A DNA stretch of 9,231 nucleotides from an uncultured Bacillota bacterium (lineage in GTDB: Bacteria > Bacillota > Dehalobacteriia > UBA4068), in assembly GCA_934271085.1 (NCBI GenBank), contig CAKQQU010000053.1, positions 1 to 9,231 on the forward strand. The letters run 5' to 3'. The notes beneath the pieces are model-generated. The model was not told the origin of the DNA, did no database searches, and was given only the letters and a program-made list of their open reading frames with translations. The position numbers and the translations under genes were made by a program. Numbering within the stretch: the stretch's first letter is position 1; each line of letters opens with the position of its first letter. Below are positions 1 to 5,872 of this stretch, piece by piece.

Positions 1-55
1 TCAAGGCGGTCAAGTGCGTTTGGGCTTGACCGTCTTTCCCGTTTTTCTATCTCTC

Positions 56-85
56 CGGCACTGTTCCCGCGAGAGTGCCGTTTTT
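56..85 (+). terminator. Intrinsic terminator-like hairpin
   Basis: A 7-bp GC-rich stem (CGGCACT at 56-62, AGTGCCG at 74-80) with an 11-base loop is followed directly by five T (81-85). This is the form of a rho-independent terminator for plus-strand transcription coming from left of the window. No plus-strand gene is visible upstream, so its client is unknown. Confidence 0.4.
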
Positions 86-131
86 CGCTCAAATTTTCCG
101 GCTCTTGACTTGAAGAAAATGCAGATTTTCG

Positions 132-180
132 AACAGAAAACGCTCCGGCGATACATTCCTCGTCCGGGGCGTTTTCTGTT
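132..180. other. Long inverted repeat, 17-bp arms
   Basis: The arms at 132-148 and 164-180 pair over 17 positions with a single G-U (T144 with G168), around a 15-base loop. The outer part of the stem is AT-rich and the inner part GC-rich. No proper T tract follows on the plus strand, so a simple terminator is not the best reading. It is the strongest secondary structure in the left edge. Confidence 0.55.
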
Positions 181-264
181 TGCTGTATTCGATTTTTATC
201 GGCTCTTGACCGCTTTTGCGTGTTACGGAATCGCAGGGCGGCTGTCCTTGTCATATTCTGCGGT

Positions 265-289
265 TTTTTCGGTAGCCGCTACCGAAAAA
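265..289. other. Near-perfect palindrome downstream of the yyaL fragment
   Basis: TTTTTCGGTAGC (265-276) and GCTACCGAAAAA (278-289) are exact reverse complements around one central base. The dyad lies 17 bases beyond the stop of the minus-strand yyaL fragment. The T and A runs pair with each other, so there is no free U tail in either direction. It could be a bidirectional transcript end or a protein-binding dyad. Confidence 0.45.
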
Positions 290-306
290 TACTCTTTGCT
301 TCTTTA

Positions 307-975
307 TTAACCGTGTGCATTAAGGCATGGGATATCATGGTGTTTTACATAGTATTCCAGAAGAAAAAGAAGATTATGGGGCGCCGGAAATTTGGGGGAT
401 CTGCCAAAACCGCCGTTTACAGGGTCGTAACTTTTTTTATATATATCCACTGCGGATTCCAGTAATTTTTCTGGGGCAGGCGCGTTCCCCGGTTTTTGCG
501 GCCTCAATTGCGCAGTGATCCGCTCTGCCTGATTAAGCAGGGGAGTACGGTCCTTGACCCACACTTCATGCACTGCCAGCAGTATTTCCGCAAAAGTGTT
601 TTTGTCAAAATAGGTCCCGGCAAAAAACGGTTTCTGATCCGGAGTCATAAAAATGCTGGTCGGCCAGCCGCCATTGCCTGTAAATGCCTGGCATACCGTC
701 ATATAGATGCTGTCTATATCCGGCCGTTCTTCTTTGTCAACTTTGATGGAAACAAAGTAGCGGTTCAGGATATCAGCGATATTTTTGTCTTCAAAGCTCT
801 CATGGGCCATCACATGACACCAGTGGCAGGTGCTGTAGCCGATGCTAAGGAAAATGGGCTTGTCTTCGGCTTTTGCCTTTTGAAACGCTTCTGCGCACCA
901 TGGATACCACTCCACCGGATTATCGGCGTGCTGCAGCAGGTACGGACTTGTTTCATGCTGTAAATGATTGCTCAA
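307..975 (-). CDS. yyaL: Truncated YyaL/DUF255 thioredoxin-like protein (probable pseudogene)
   Basis: The 222-residue product matches only the N-terminal thioredoxin-fold domain of the YyaL (human SPATA20) family. Visible family hallmarks are HETSPYLLQHADNPVEW at residues 7-23, STCHWCHVM with the CxxC pair C50/C53, DKEERPDID, a GGWP motif, FMTPDQKPFFAGTYF, and GGFGRSPKFPAPHNLLFL near the end. Complete members run to roughly 600-700 residues, with a large alpha/alpha-barrel region after this point. Here the family match fades after LLFLLEYYVKHHD and a TAA follows a few codons on, so about two thirds of the protein is absent and no later frame continues it. The start is TTG at 975, chosen because GGGAGG (989-984) sits 8 bases upstream; no ATG fits. 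The family's biochemical role is poorly known. A folded thioredoxin domain might survive, but a decaying remnant is more likely. Confidence 0.8.
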   Translation of the reverse strand: MSNHLQHETSPYLLQHADNPVEWYPWCAEAFQKAKAEDKPIFLSIGYSTCHWCHVMAHESFEDKNIADILNRYFVSIKVDKEERPDIDSIYMTVCQAFTGNGGWPTSIFMTPDQKPFFAGTYFDKNTFAEILLAVHEVWVKDRTPLLNQAERITAQLRPQKPGNAPAPEKLLESAVDIYKKSYDPVNGGFGRSPKFPAPHNLLFLLEYYVKHHDIPCLNAHG

Positions 976-1018
976 AGAAATCGCCTCCCAAAATTAAGCT
1001 TGCCGCAGCCGCATTTAA

Positions 1019-1046
1019 AGTATACCGTTTTAGGGAAAGTTTTTAA
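1019..1046 (-). promoter_or_regulatory. Candidate promoter for the yyaL fragment
   Basis: On the minus strand TATACT (1024-1019) is a good -10 box. TTAAAA (1046-1041), 16 bases upstream, matches the -35 consensus at four of six positions. It would start transcription about 40 bases before the TTG codon at 975. The promoter looks intact although the gene is truncated. Confidence 0.4.
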
Positions 1047-1098
1047 TATGAATCTATTGGCTTAAATTATCGGCCGTAAAGCTTAGGAATAAGCGGGA

Positions 1099-1139
1099 TT
1101 TTACTTATATTTAACTTTATTTTACTTTTGGGTTTAACA
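1099..1139 (+). promoter_or_regulatory. Candidate Pho box upstream of pstS
   Basis: Four TT(A/T)AC-like direct repeats lie in tandem: TTTTAC (1099-1104), TTTAAC (1110-1115), TTTTAC (1120-1125) and TTTAACA (1133-1139). Their AC ends at 1104, 1115, 1125 and 1138 are 11, 10 and 13 bases apart, close to the 11-base period of the known PhoP site (TTAACA-like hexamers separated by about 5 bases). The cluster ends 14 bases before the -10 box and replaces a normal -35, as expected for an activator-dependent Pho promoter. The inferred ligand is the response regulator encoded at 5198-5872. Confidence 0.65.
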
Positions 1140-1153
1140 TAATGGCTCTAAAA

Positions 1154-1159
1154 TATGAT
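1154..1159 (+). promoter_or_regulatory. -10 box of the pst-pho operon promoter
   Basis: TATGAT matches the -10 consensus at five of six positions. Transcription would start near 1166, leaving a leader of roughly 28 bases before the chosen pstS ATG at 1194. No consensus -35 is correctly spaced; the Pho box occupies that position. TAAAAT at 1149-1154 is an alternative. Confidence 0.5.
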
Positions 1160-1193
1160 TGTAAAACAAAAACGAGAAAGAGAGATGAATAAA

Positions 1194-2012
1194 ATGAAAA
1201 AATTTAAAAAATTTGCAGGTTTTGTATTTGTTGGGATAATGTCTTTAATGATGCTTTCTGGTTGCGGTCAGTCGGAGGCAGCCGGTTCAGTGTCAACCGA
1301 TGGTTCTACATCTATGGAAAAGGTCATTGGCGCCCTGGGCGAGGCTTTTACAGCAGAAAACCCGGATATTCCTTTTACTTACAATCCTACCGGTTCCGGC
1401 AGCGGTATCACCGCGGTTTCTGAGGGCAGATGCGATATCGGTCTTTCCAGCAGAGCTCTTAAGGATGAGGAAATTGCCAATGGGCTCATTGGTACTACCC
1501 TGGCTTATGACGGTATCGCTGTCATTGTTAACCCTGAAAATTCCGTTAGTGATCTGACCCTGGAGCAGATCGCAGCAATTTATACCGGCCAGATTACCAA
1601 CTGGAGCGAAATTGGCGGAAATGATGCTGAGATAGTGCTTATTGGCAGGGAAGCCGGCAGCGGCACCAGAGATGGCTTCGAGTCTATTACCAAAACAGAG
1701 GATGCCTGCCTGTATCGCCAGGAATTGACGAGTACCGGAGATGTTATCGCCACAGTAGCGCAGAATCCGGATGCTATCGGTTATGCTTCTCTGGCATCTG
1801 TAAAGGATACTGTAAAGGTATTGGCCATTGACGGCGTTACGCCTACCGAGGCTGCGGTAAAGGACGGCAGCTATGTTATCCAGAGGCCATTTGTTCTGGT
1901 GACCAGGGCAGATGAGGAATTGTCGGAACCAGCCCGGTTATTCTTTGATTACATTACTTCCCAGGGTGCAAACGATATTATCAGTGCCGCAGGAGCAGTA
2001 CCTGCCAATTAA
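1194..2012 (+). CDS. pstS: Phosphate ABC transporter substrate-binding lipoprotein PstS
   Basis: This is the extracytoplasmic phosphate receptor of the Pst importer. With the start at 1194 it has 272 residues, typical of the short PstS form in Bacillota. A lysine-rich N-terminus (MKKFKKF) and hydrophobic segment lead to a lipobox LSGC with Cys24, so the mature protein should be membrane-anchored by lipid. Phosphate-binding elements are visible: STDGSTSMEK just after the anchor, GSGSG in the first lobe, and GREAGSGTRDGF with S156-G157-T158-R159. In-frame ATGs also occur at 1155 and 1185. I chose 1194 because AGAGAG (1179-1184) lies 9 bases upstream, while 1155 falls inside the likely -10 box and 1185 has no gap to a ribosome site. 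It heads the operon; pstC begins 52 bases after its stop. The function is secure, the exact start less so. Confidence 0.95.
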   Translation: MKKFKKFAGFVFVGIMSLMMLSGCGQSEAAGSVSTDGSTSMEKVIGALGEAFTAENPDIPFTYNPTGSGSGITAVSEGRCDIGLSSRALKDEEIANGLIGTTLAYDGIAVIVNPENSVSDLTLEQIAAIYTGQITNWSEIGGNDAEIVLIGREAGSGTRDGFESITKTEDACLYRQELTSTGDVIATVAQNPDAIGYASLASVKDTVKVLAIDGVTPTEAAVKDGSYVIQRPFVLVTRADEELSEPARLFFDYITSQGANDIISAAGAVPAN

Positions 2013-2064
2013 CACAGCTTAAAGGGGCTTGCATATATAACGCGCTTTTTTCGGGAGATGCCAT

Positions 2065-2943
2065 ATGAAGCAAAGTAAGGCAAACAGAAGAGTTTTTGAA
2101 AATATTGTACAGGGTATTTTCCTTGTACTGGGATTGGTCACTGTAGGCAGTGTACTGCTTATAACCGTGTACCTTATCGTGTCGGGTATACCGGCTATAA
2201 AAGAGATAGGTATAGTTAATTTCCTTTTCGGCACAGAGTGGAATTCCACAGCAGAAGATCCCAGCTTCGGCATTCTCCCGTTTATTTTAACTAGCATATA
2301 TGGTACTGCTGGGGCGGTACTGCTGGGAGTGCCCATAGGATTTTTCACCGCCGTGTATCTGGCCAAGGCAGCGCCTCCCAGGGTAAAGACAGTGGTGGGG
2401 GAGGCGGTAAGCTTGCTTGCCGGCATCCCCTCTGTCGTTTACGGTCTTGTAGGTATGATGGTGCTGGTGCCGGCAATAAGGCGCATTTTCGATATTCCTG
2501 ACGGAGCATCTTTACTGGCCGCTATTATCGTTTTGGCTATTATGATACTGCCCAGTATAATTAAAGTTTCCATTACGGCTTTGGAGGCGGTGCCAAAAGA
2601 ATATGAGGACGCTTCTCTTGCGCTGGGAGCTACCCCTACGGAAACTTTCTTTCGCGTTTCCGTTCCGGCTGCCAAAAGCGGCATTGCTGCTGCTGTAGTA
2701 TTGGGCGTTGGCCGGGCTATTGGCGAGGCCATGGCCGTTATGATGGTATCGGGTAATGTGCCGAATATGCCTTCTTTGTTCCAGAGTGTACGGTTCCTTA
2801 CAACAGCAGTGGCAAGCGAAATGTCCTATGCAGGCGGTTTGCAGCGTCAGGCATTGTTTTCCATAGCGCTGGTTCTGTTCCTGTTCATTATGCTTATAAA
2901 CGCGACGCTGAACTTCTTCCTGAAAAGGAATACGGAGAAGTGA
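2065..2943 (+). CDS. pstC: Phosphate ABC transporter permease PstC
   Basis: This 292-residue inner-membrane protein is one of the two channel subunits of the high-affinity phosphate importer. It has about six hydrophobic segments; the first is near residues 16-42. The cytoplasmic loop that contacts the ATPase is clear: E174-AVPKEYEDASLALGA, the EAA-type motif of binding-protein-dependent permeases, followed by GVGRAIGEAMAV, which is characteristic of PstC/PstA. The N-terminal region carries the PstC-like FLFGTEWN segment. The ATG at 2065 is supported by GGGAG (2053-2057) 7 bases upstream. pstA starts one base after its stop. Order in the operon and sequence both favour PstC over PstA. Confidence 0.95.
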   Translation: MKQSKANRRVFENIVQGIFLVLGLVTVGSVLLITVYLIVSGIPAIKEIGIVNFLFGTEWNSTAEDPSFGILPFILTSIYGTAGAVLLGVPIGFFTAVYLAKAAPPRVKTVVGEAVSLLAGIPSVVYGLVGMMVLVPAIRRIFDIPDGASLLAAIIVLAIMILPSIIKVSITALEAVPKEYEDASLALGATPTETFFRVSVPAAKSGIAAAVVLGVGRAIGEAMAVMMVSGNVPNMPSLFQSVRFLTTAVASEMSYAGGLQRQALFSIALVLFLFIMLINATLNFFLKRNTEK

Positions 2944-2944
2944 T

Positions 2945-3805
2945 ATGGACAAAAAGATGACGAGAAAACGCAGGATGTATGGTCTGACAATGAATACCCT
3001 GATGTTTATTGCCACCGGCCTGACAGTAGCTCTGGTACTGTTTTTGCTGGTATACCTTCTTATTAAAGGTATTCCCAATATAACATGGGAGCTGCTGAGT
3101 ACAAAGCCAAGCTATCTTTCGGGCAGCATCGGTATTCTCCCCGATATTCTCAATACTGTTTATATAGTGCTGGCAACGCTGCTTTTGGTACTTCCGCTGG
3201 GAGTGGGCGCCGCGATATATTTGACTGAATATGCGAAGAATAAAAAGATAGTAGGCATAATCGAATACGCTGCGGAGACCCTTTCCGGAATACCTTCCAT
3301 CATTTACGGACTTGTGGGAATGCTGTTTTTTGTAAATTTTCTTGGGTTTAAAACCTCGCTGATCGCCGGTGCCATGACTTTGGTGATCATGAATCTGCCT
3401 ACAGTTATGCGTACCACCCAGGAAAGCCTGAAAACAGTCCCCCAAAGTTACCGTGAAGGAGCGTTGGGGCTGGGTGCAGGCAGATGGCGGATGATACGAA
3501 CAGTGGTACTGCCCAACAGCATTGACGGCATTATAACAGGATGCATACTTTCGGTGGGCCGTATTCTGGGGGAATCAGCGGCGCTTCTGTTTACTGCCGG
3601 TTTTGCCCATACGGTAAACGGTTTGTTTTCCGGGCTTACCAGTTCCGGAGCAACCCTTACGGTAGCGTTGTATGTATACGCAAAGGAGCAGGGAGAGTTT
3701 AATGTTGCTTTTGCCATAGGGGCAATACTGCTGATATTGACATTTGTTATTAATCTGTCAGCGTCGCTGGTAGGCCGCTATTACAGGAAAAGGAGAGCCA
3801 GATGA
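2945..3805 (+). CDS. pstA: Phosphate ABC transporter permease PstA
   Basis: This 286-residue permease partners PstC in the membrane channel. After a short basic N-terminus (MDKKMTRKRR) the first membrane segment spans roughly residues 15-40. The PstA-like WELLSTKPSY loop follows, then GVGAAIYLTEYAK and the coupling loop E160-SLKTVPQSYREGALGLGA, and GRILGESAALLFTAG. It ends in a basic tail, YYRKRRAR. GGAG at 2934-2937, inside the end of pstC, is its ribosome site, 7 bases before the ATG. Its last four bases overlap the start of pstB (ATGA), so the subunits are probably made by coupled translation. No missing motif or frameshift is seen. Confidence 0.95.
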   Translation: MDKKMTRKRRMYGLTMNTLMFIATGLTVALVLFLLVYLLIKGIPNITWELLSTKPSYLSGSIGILPDILNTVYIVLATLLLVLPLGVGAAIYLTEYAKNKKIVGIIEYAAETLSGIPSIIYGLVGMLFFVNFLGFKTSLIAGAMTLVIMNLPTVMRTTQESLKTVPQSYREGALGLGAGRWRMIRTVVLPNSIDGIITGCILSVGRILGESAALLFTAGFAHTVNGLFSGLTSSGATLTVALYVYAKEQGEFNVAFAIGAILLILTFVINLSASLVGRYYRKRRAR

Positions 3806-4557
3806 GTAATATTATTGATATTCATGATCTGTGTTTATGGTATGGTGCTTCCCAGGCTCTTAAAGATATAAGCATGAGTATACCCGAAAAAAGCATTACC
3901 GCGCTTATAGGGCCTTCCGGTTGTGGTAAGTCAACTTTTTTAAAAACTCTTAACCGGATGAATGATCTTATTCCCGGAGTTAATATAACCGGCAGGGTAT
4001 TTTATCACGGCAAGGACATTTATGGGCCGGGTATGGATATAAACGAACTGCGCAAAAACATTGGCATGGTATTTCAAAAGCCCAACCCTTTTCCTATGAG
4101 CATATATGATAATATCGCTTACGGTCCGCGTACTCACGGTGTAAAAAACCGCGCAAAACTGGATGACATTGTCGAACGCTCTTTGCGCAGCGCTGCTATC
4201 TGGGATGAGGTAAAAGACAGGCTCAAAAAGAATGCTTTGGGACTTTCCGGGGGTCAGCAGCAGCGTTTATGTATTGCCCGGGCGCTGGCTGTGGAGCCGG
4301 ATGTGCTCCTTATGGATGAACCAACAAGCGCCCTTGACCCTATTTCCACCGCGAAAATCGAAGAGCTTGCCGTTGAATTAAAGCAGAGTTATACTATTAT
4401 TATAGTGACCCATAATATGCAGCAGGCTGTCCGTATCTCGGATAAAACGGCGTTTTTCCTTTTGGGCGATCTTATTGAGTACGACGATACGGAAAAACTT
4501 TTTTCCCAGCCGGAAGATAAACGCACCGAAGATTATATTACAGGGAGGTTCGGATAA
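3802..4557 (+). CDS. pstB: Phosphate ABC transporter ATP-binding protein PstB
   Basis: This is the cytoplasmic ATPase that powers phosphate import. Its 251 residues are the usual PstB length. All catalytic elements are present: Walker A GPSGCGKST at 37-45, the Q-loop glutamine Q92 in VFQKPNPFP (the phosphate-importer signature around the Q-loop), ABC signature LSGGQ at 148-152, Walker B VLLMDEP at 168-174 with catalytic E173, the D-loop SALDP, and the switch histidine H204 in THN. AGGAG (3791-3795) lies 6 bases upstream of the ATG. It overlaps pstA by four bases and phoU by one (TAATG). Two copies would pair with one PstC and one PstA in the assembled importer. Confidence 0.97.
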   Translation: MSNIIDIHDLCLWYGASQALKDISMSIPEKSITALIGPSGCGKSTFLKTLNRMNDLIPGVNITGRVFYHGKDIYGPGMDINELRKNIGMVFQKPNPFPMSIYDNIAYGPRTHGVKNRAKLDDIVERSLRSAAIWDEVKDRLKKNALGLSGGQQQRLCIARALAVEPDVLLMDEPTSALDPISTAKIEELAVELKQSYTIIIVTHNMQQAVRISDKTAFFLLGDLIEYDDTEKLFSQPEDKRTEDYITGRFG

Positions 4558-5201
4558 TGAGGAGCAGATTTGACCAGCAGCTTCATGAGCTGAACATTGA
4601 ACTGATAAAAATGGGTGCGCTGTGCGAAAATGTTATTGCCATGTCCTCCAAAGCGCTGATGGACGGAGATAAGGCGCTTGCTGCCAATGTATCCGAGTTT
4701 GATGCTAAGATAGATCATAAGGAGCGCGATATCGAATCCCTGTGCATGAAGCTCCTGCTGCAGCAGCAGCCTGTGGCGCGGGATCTCAGAACTGTTTCTT
4801 CTGCCCTTAAAATGATCAGGGATATGGAACGCATAGGAGATCAGAGCGCTGATATTGCAGAGATAGTCACCATGGCCAATATTGCAGCTTCCGACGAGGC
4901 TTTGCATATCGGCGATATGGCCAGGGCAGTCATAAAAATGGTGACTGATAGTGTGGACGCTTTTGTAAAGCGTGATACTGCGCTGGCAAAGGCTGTAATA
5001 GAATATGACGATGTGGTGGACGGGCTTTTTGACGAGGTGAAAAAAGCCCTGGCCGCCCGTTTCCAGAACAGCAGTCAAATGGAATATGCCCTTGATATGC
5101 TTATGATCGCAAAATATTTTGAGCGCATAGGGGATCATGCCACCAATATCGCGGAAGAAGTGCTTTATTCCATCACCGGGGATAGGGGTGAAATAAGTTG
5201 A
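4557..5201 (+). CDS. phoU: Phosphate signalling complex protein PhoU
   Basis: PhoU is a soluble helical protein that, in studied bacteria, links the Pst transporter to the PhoR kinase and keeps the Pho response off when phosphate is plentiful. The 214-residue product shows the expected tandem pair of three-helix PhoU domains. Each has the acidic metal-binding signature: ERIGDQ starting at residue 91 and ERIGDH starting at residue 189. The LLLQQQPVARDLR segment before the first motif is also typical. AGGGAGG (4542-4548) lies 8 bases before the ATG. Its place between pstB and the two-component genes fits the bridging role. It overlaps pstB by one base and the regulator gene by four. Confidence 0.95.
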   Translation: MRSRFDQQLHELNIELIKMGALCENVIAMSSKALMDGDKALAANVSEFDAKIDHKERDIESLCMKLLLQQQPVARDLRTVSSALKMIRDMERIGDQSADIAEIVTMANIAASDEALHIGDMARAVIKMVTDSVDAFVKRDTALAKAVIEYDDVVDGLFDEVKKALAARFQNSSQMEYALDMLMIAKYFERIGDHATNIAEEVLYSITGDRGEIS

Positions 5202-5872
5202 TTTATATTGTTGAAGATGATGCCAATATCCGGGAGATGATGATATACACTCTTAAATCCACAGGTTTCGAGGCAGAGGGTTTTCCGGATTCCCAGCCCT
5301 TTTGGGAGGCAATGCACAGGCGGCAACCGGAACTTATTATCCTGGATATCATGCTTCCCGGGGAGGATGGCATTACGATTCTGGAAAGAATACGTAAATC
5401 CCCGGCGACTTTTGGTATACCTGTTATTATGGCAACAGCCAAGGGAACGGAGTATGATAAGATTCACGGACTTGACCTGGGTGCGGATGACTATTTGGCC
5501 AAGCCTTTCGGCATGATGGAAATGGTCTCCCGTATCCGGGCTGTTCTGCGCCGCTACGCCCCGAAAGCTGCTCCCCCGGAGCTTAATATGGGATCCCTTA
5601 CTATGAACGACAGCGATCATATTGTAATATCGGATAACCGGCGTGTTGTACTGACTCTTAAAGAATACCAGATGCTGAAGCTGTTTATGGATAATCCGGG
5701 AAGAGTGTTTACCCGGGATGAGCTGCTTGAGAAGGTATGGGGTATGGATTATGACGGCGAGACCAGAACCGTGGATGTGCATATACGCACACTCCGGTCT
5801 AAGCTTGGAGTCTGCGGCGATTATATTGAAACCGTAAGAGGCGTTGGCTATCGTATGGAGGCAAAAGTTTAA
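5198..5872 (+). CDS. phoP: PhoB/PhoP-family response regulator, OmpR type
   Basis: This 224-residue DNA-binding regulator has a receiver domain (about residues 1-118) and an OmpR/PhoB winged helix (about 127-222). Receiver residues are complete: acidic pocket D7/D8, phosphoacceptor D50 in LIILDIMLPGEDG, T80 in MATAKG and K102 in LAKPF. The effector domain shows LTLKEYQMLKLF, TRDELLEKVWG, RTVDVHIRTLRSKLG and the wing ETVRGVGYRM. The start is TTG at 5198: GGGGTG (5185-5190) lies 7 bases upstream, and the first downstream ATG would remove the acidic pocket. The gene overlaps phoU by four bases (TTGA), and the kinase gene by one. Its location implies control of phosphate genes, probably including this operon through the repeats at 1099-1139. 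The name PhoB would suit equally well. Confidence 0.92.
   Translation: MIYIVEDDANIREMMIYTLKSTGFEAEGFPDSQPFWEAMHRRQPELIILDIMLPGEDGITILERIRKSPATFGIPVIMATAKGTEYDKIHGLDLGADDYLAKPFGMMEMVSRIRAVLRRYAPKAAPPELNMGSLTMNDSDHIVISDNRRVVLTLKEYQMLKLFMDNPGRVFTRDELLEKVWGMDYDGETRTVDVHIRTLRSKLGVCGDYIETVRGVGYRMEAKV

Larger units (their letters stand above)
1..290. repeat. Hairpin array with recurring linker, non-coding
   Basis: No convincing gene lies in the first 306 bases. Four inverted repeats follow one another: 3-14/25-36 (12 bp, one G-U), 56-62/74-80 (7 bp), 132-148/164-180 (17 bp, one G-U) and 265-276/278-289 (12 bp, 1-base centre). The stems are unrelated in sequence, but the stretches between them are alike. 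GGCTCTTGAC occurs at 100-109 and 201-210, each time after a TCG plus T-rich run (85-99 and 189-200). A shorter version, CTTGACCG, sits at 25-32 inside the first hairpin and at 205-212. The array probably continues left of the window. It could be a degraded mobile repeat, a structured RNA or stacked terminators; the sequence alone does not decide. Confidence 0.5.

Noticed and set aside
100..233. TTGACT (105-110) and TTGACC (205-210) as -35 boxes of promoters
   Set aside because: No -10 hexamer lies 16-18 bases downstream of either; they are better seen as part of the repeated linker.
14..310. 98-codon plus-strand open frame across the left edge
   Set aside because: It has no good ribosome site, its sequence is dictated by the hairpin arms and linkers, it is rich in Phe, Leu and Arg without domain character, and I recognise no family.
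496..963. 155-codon plus-strand open frame opposite yyaL
   Set aside because: It lies wholly antisense to the clear DUF255 thioredoxin domain and has no motif of its own.
2013..2064. T-rich run after pstS as an attenuating terminator
   Set aside because: The bases before the T run (2045-2051) pair poorly, with several mismatches and no stable stem. Partial termination between pstS and pstC is possible in principle but not shown here.
2512..3445. Long minus-strand open frames opposite pstC and pstA (188 and 183 codons)
   Set aside because: They are shadows of the permease genes, with no signal, domain or ribosome site, and they overlap each other.
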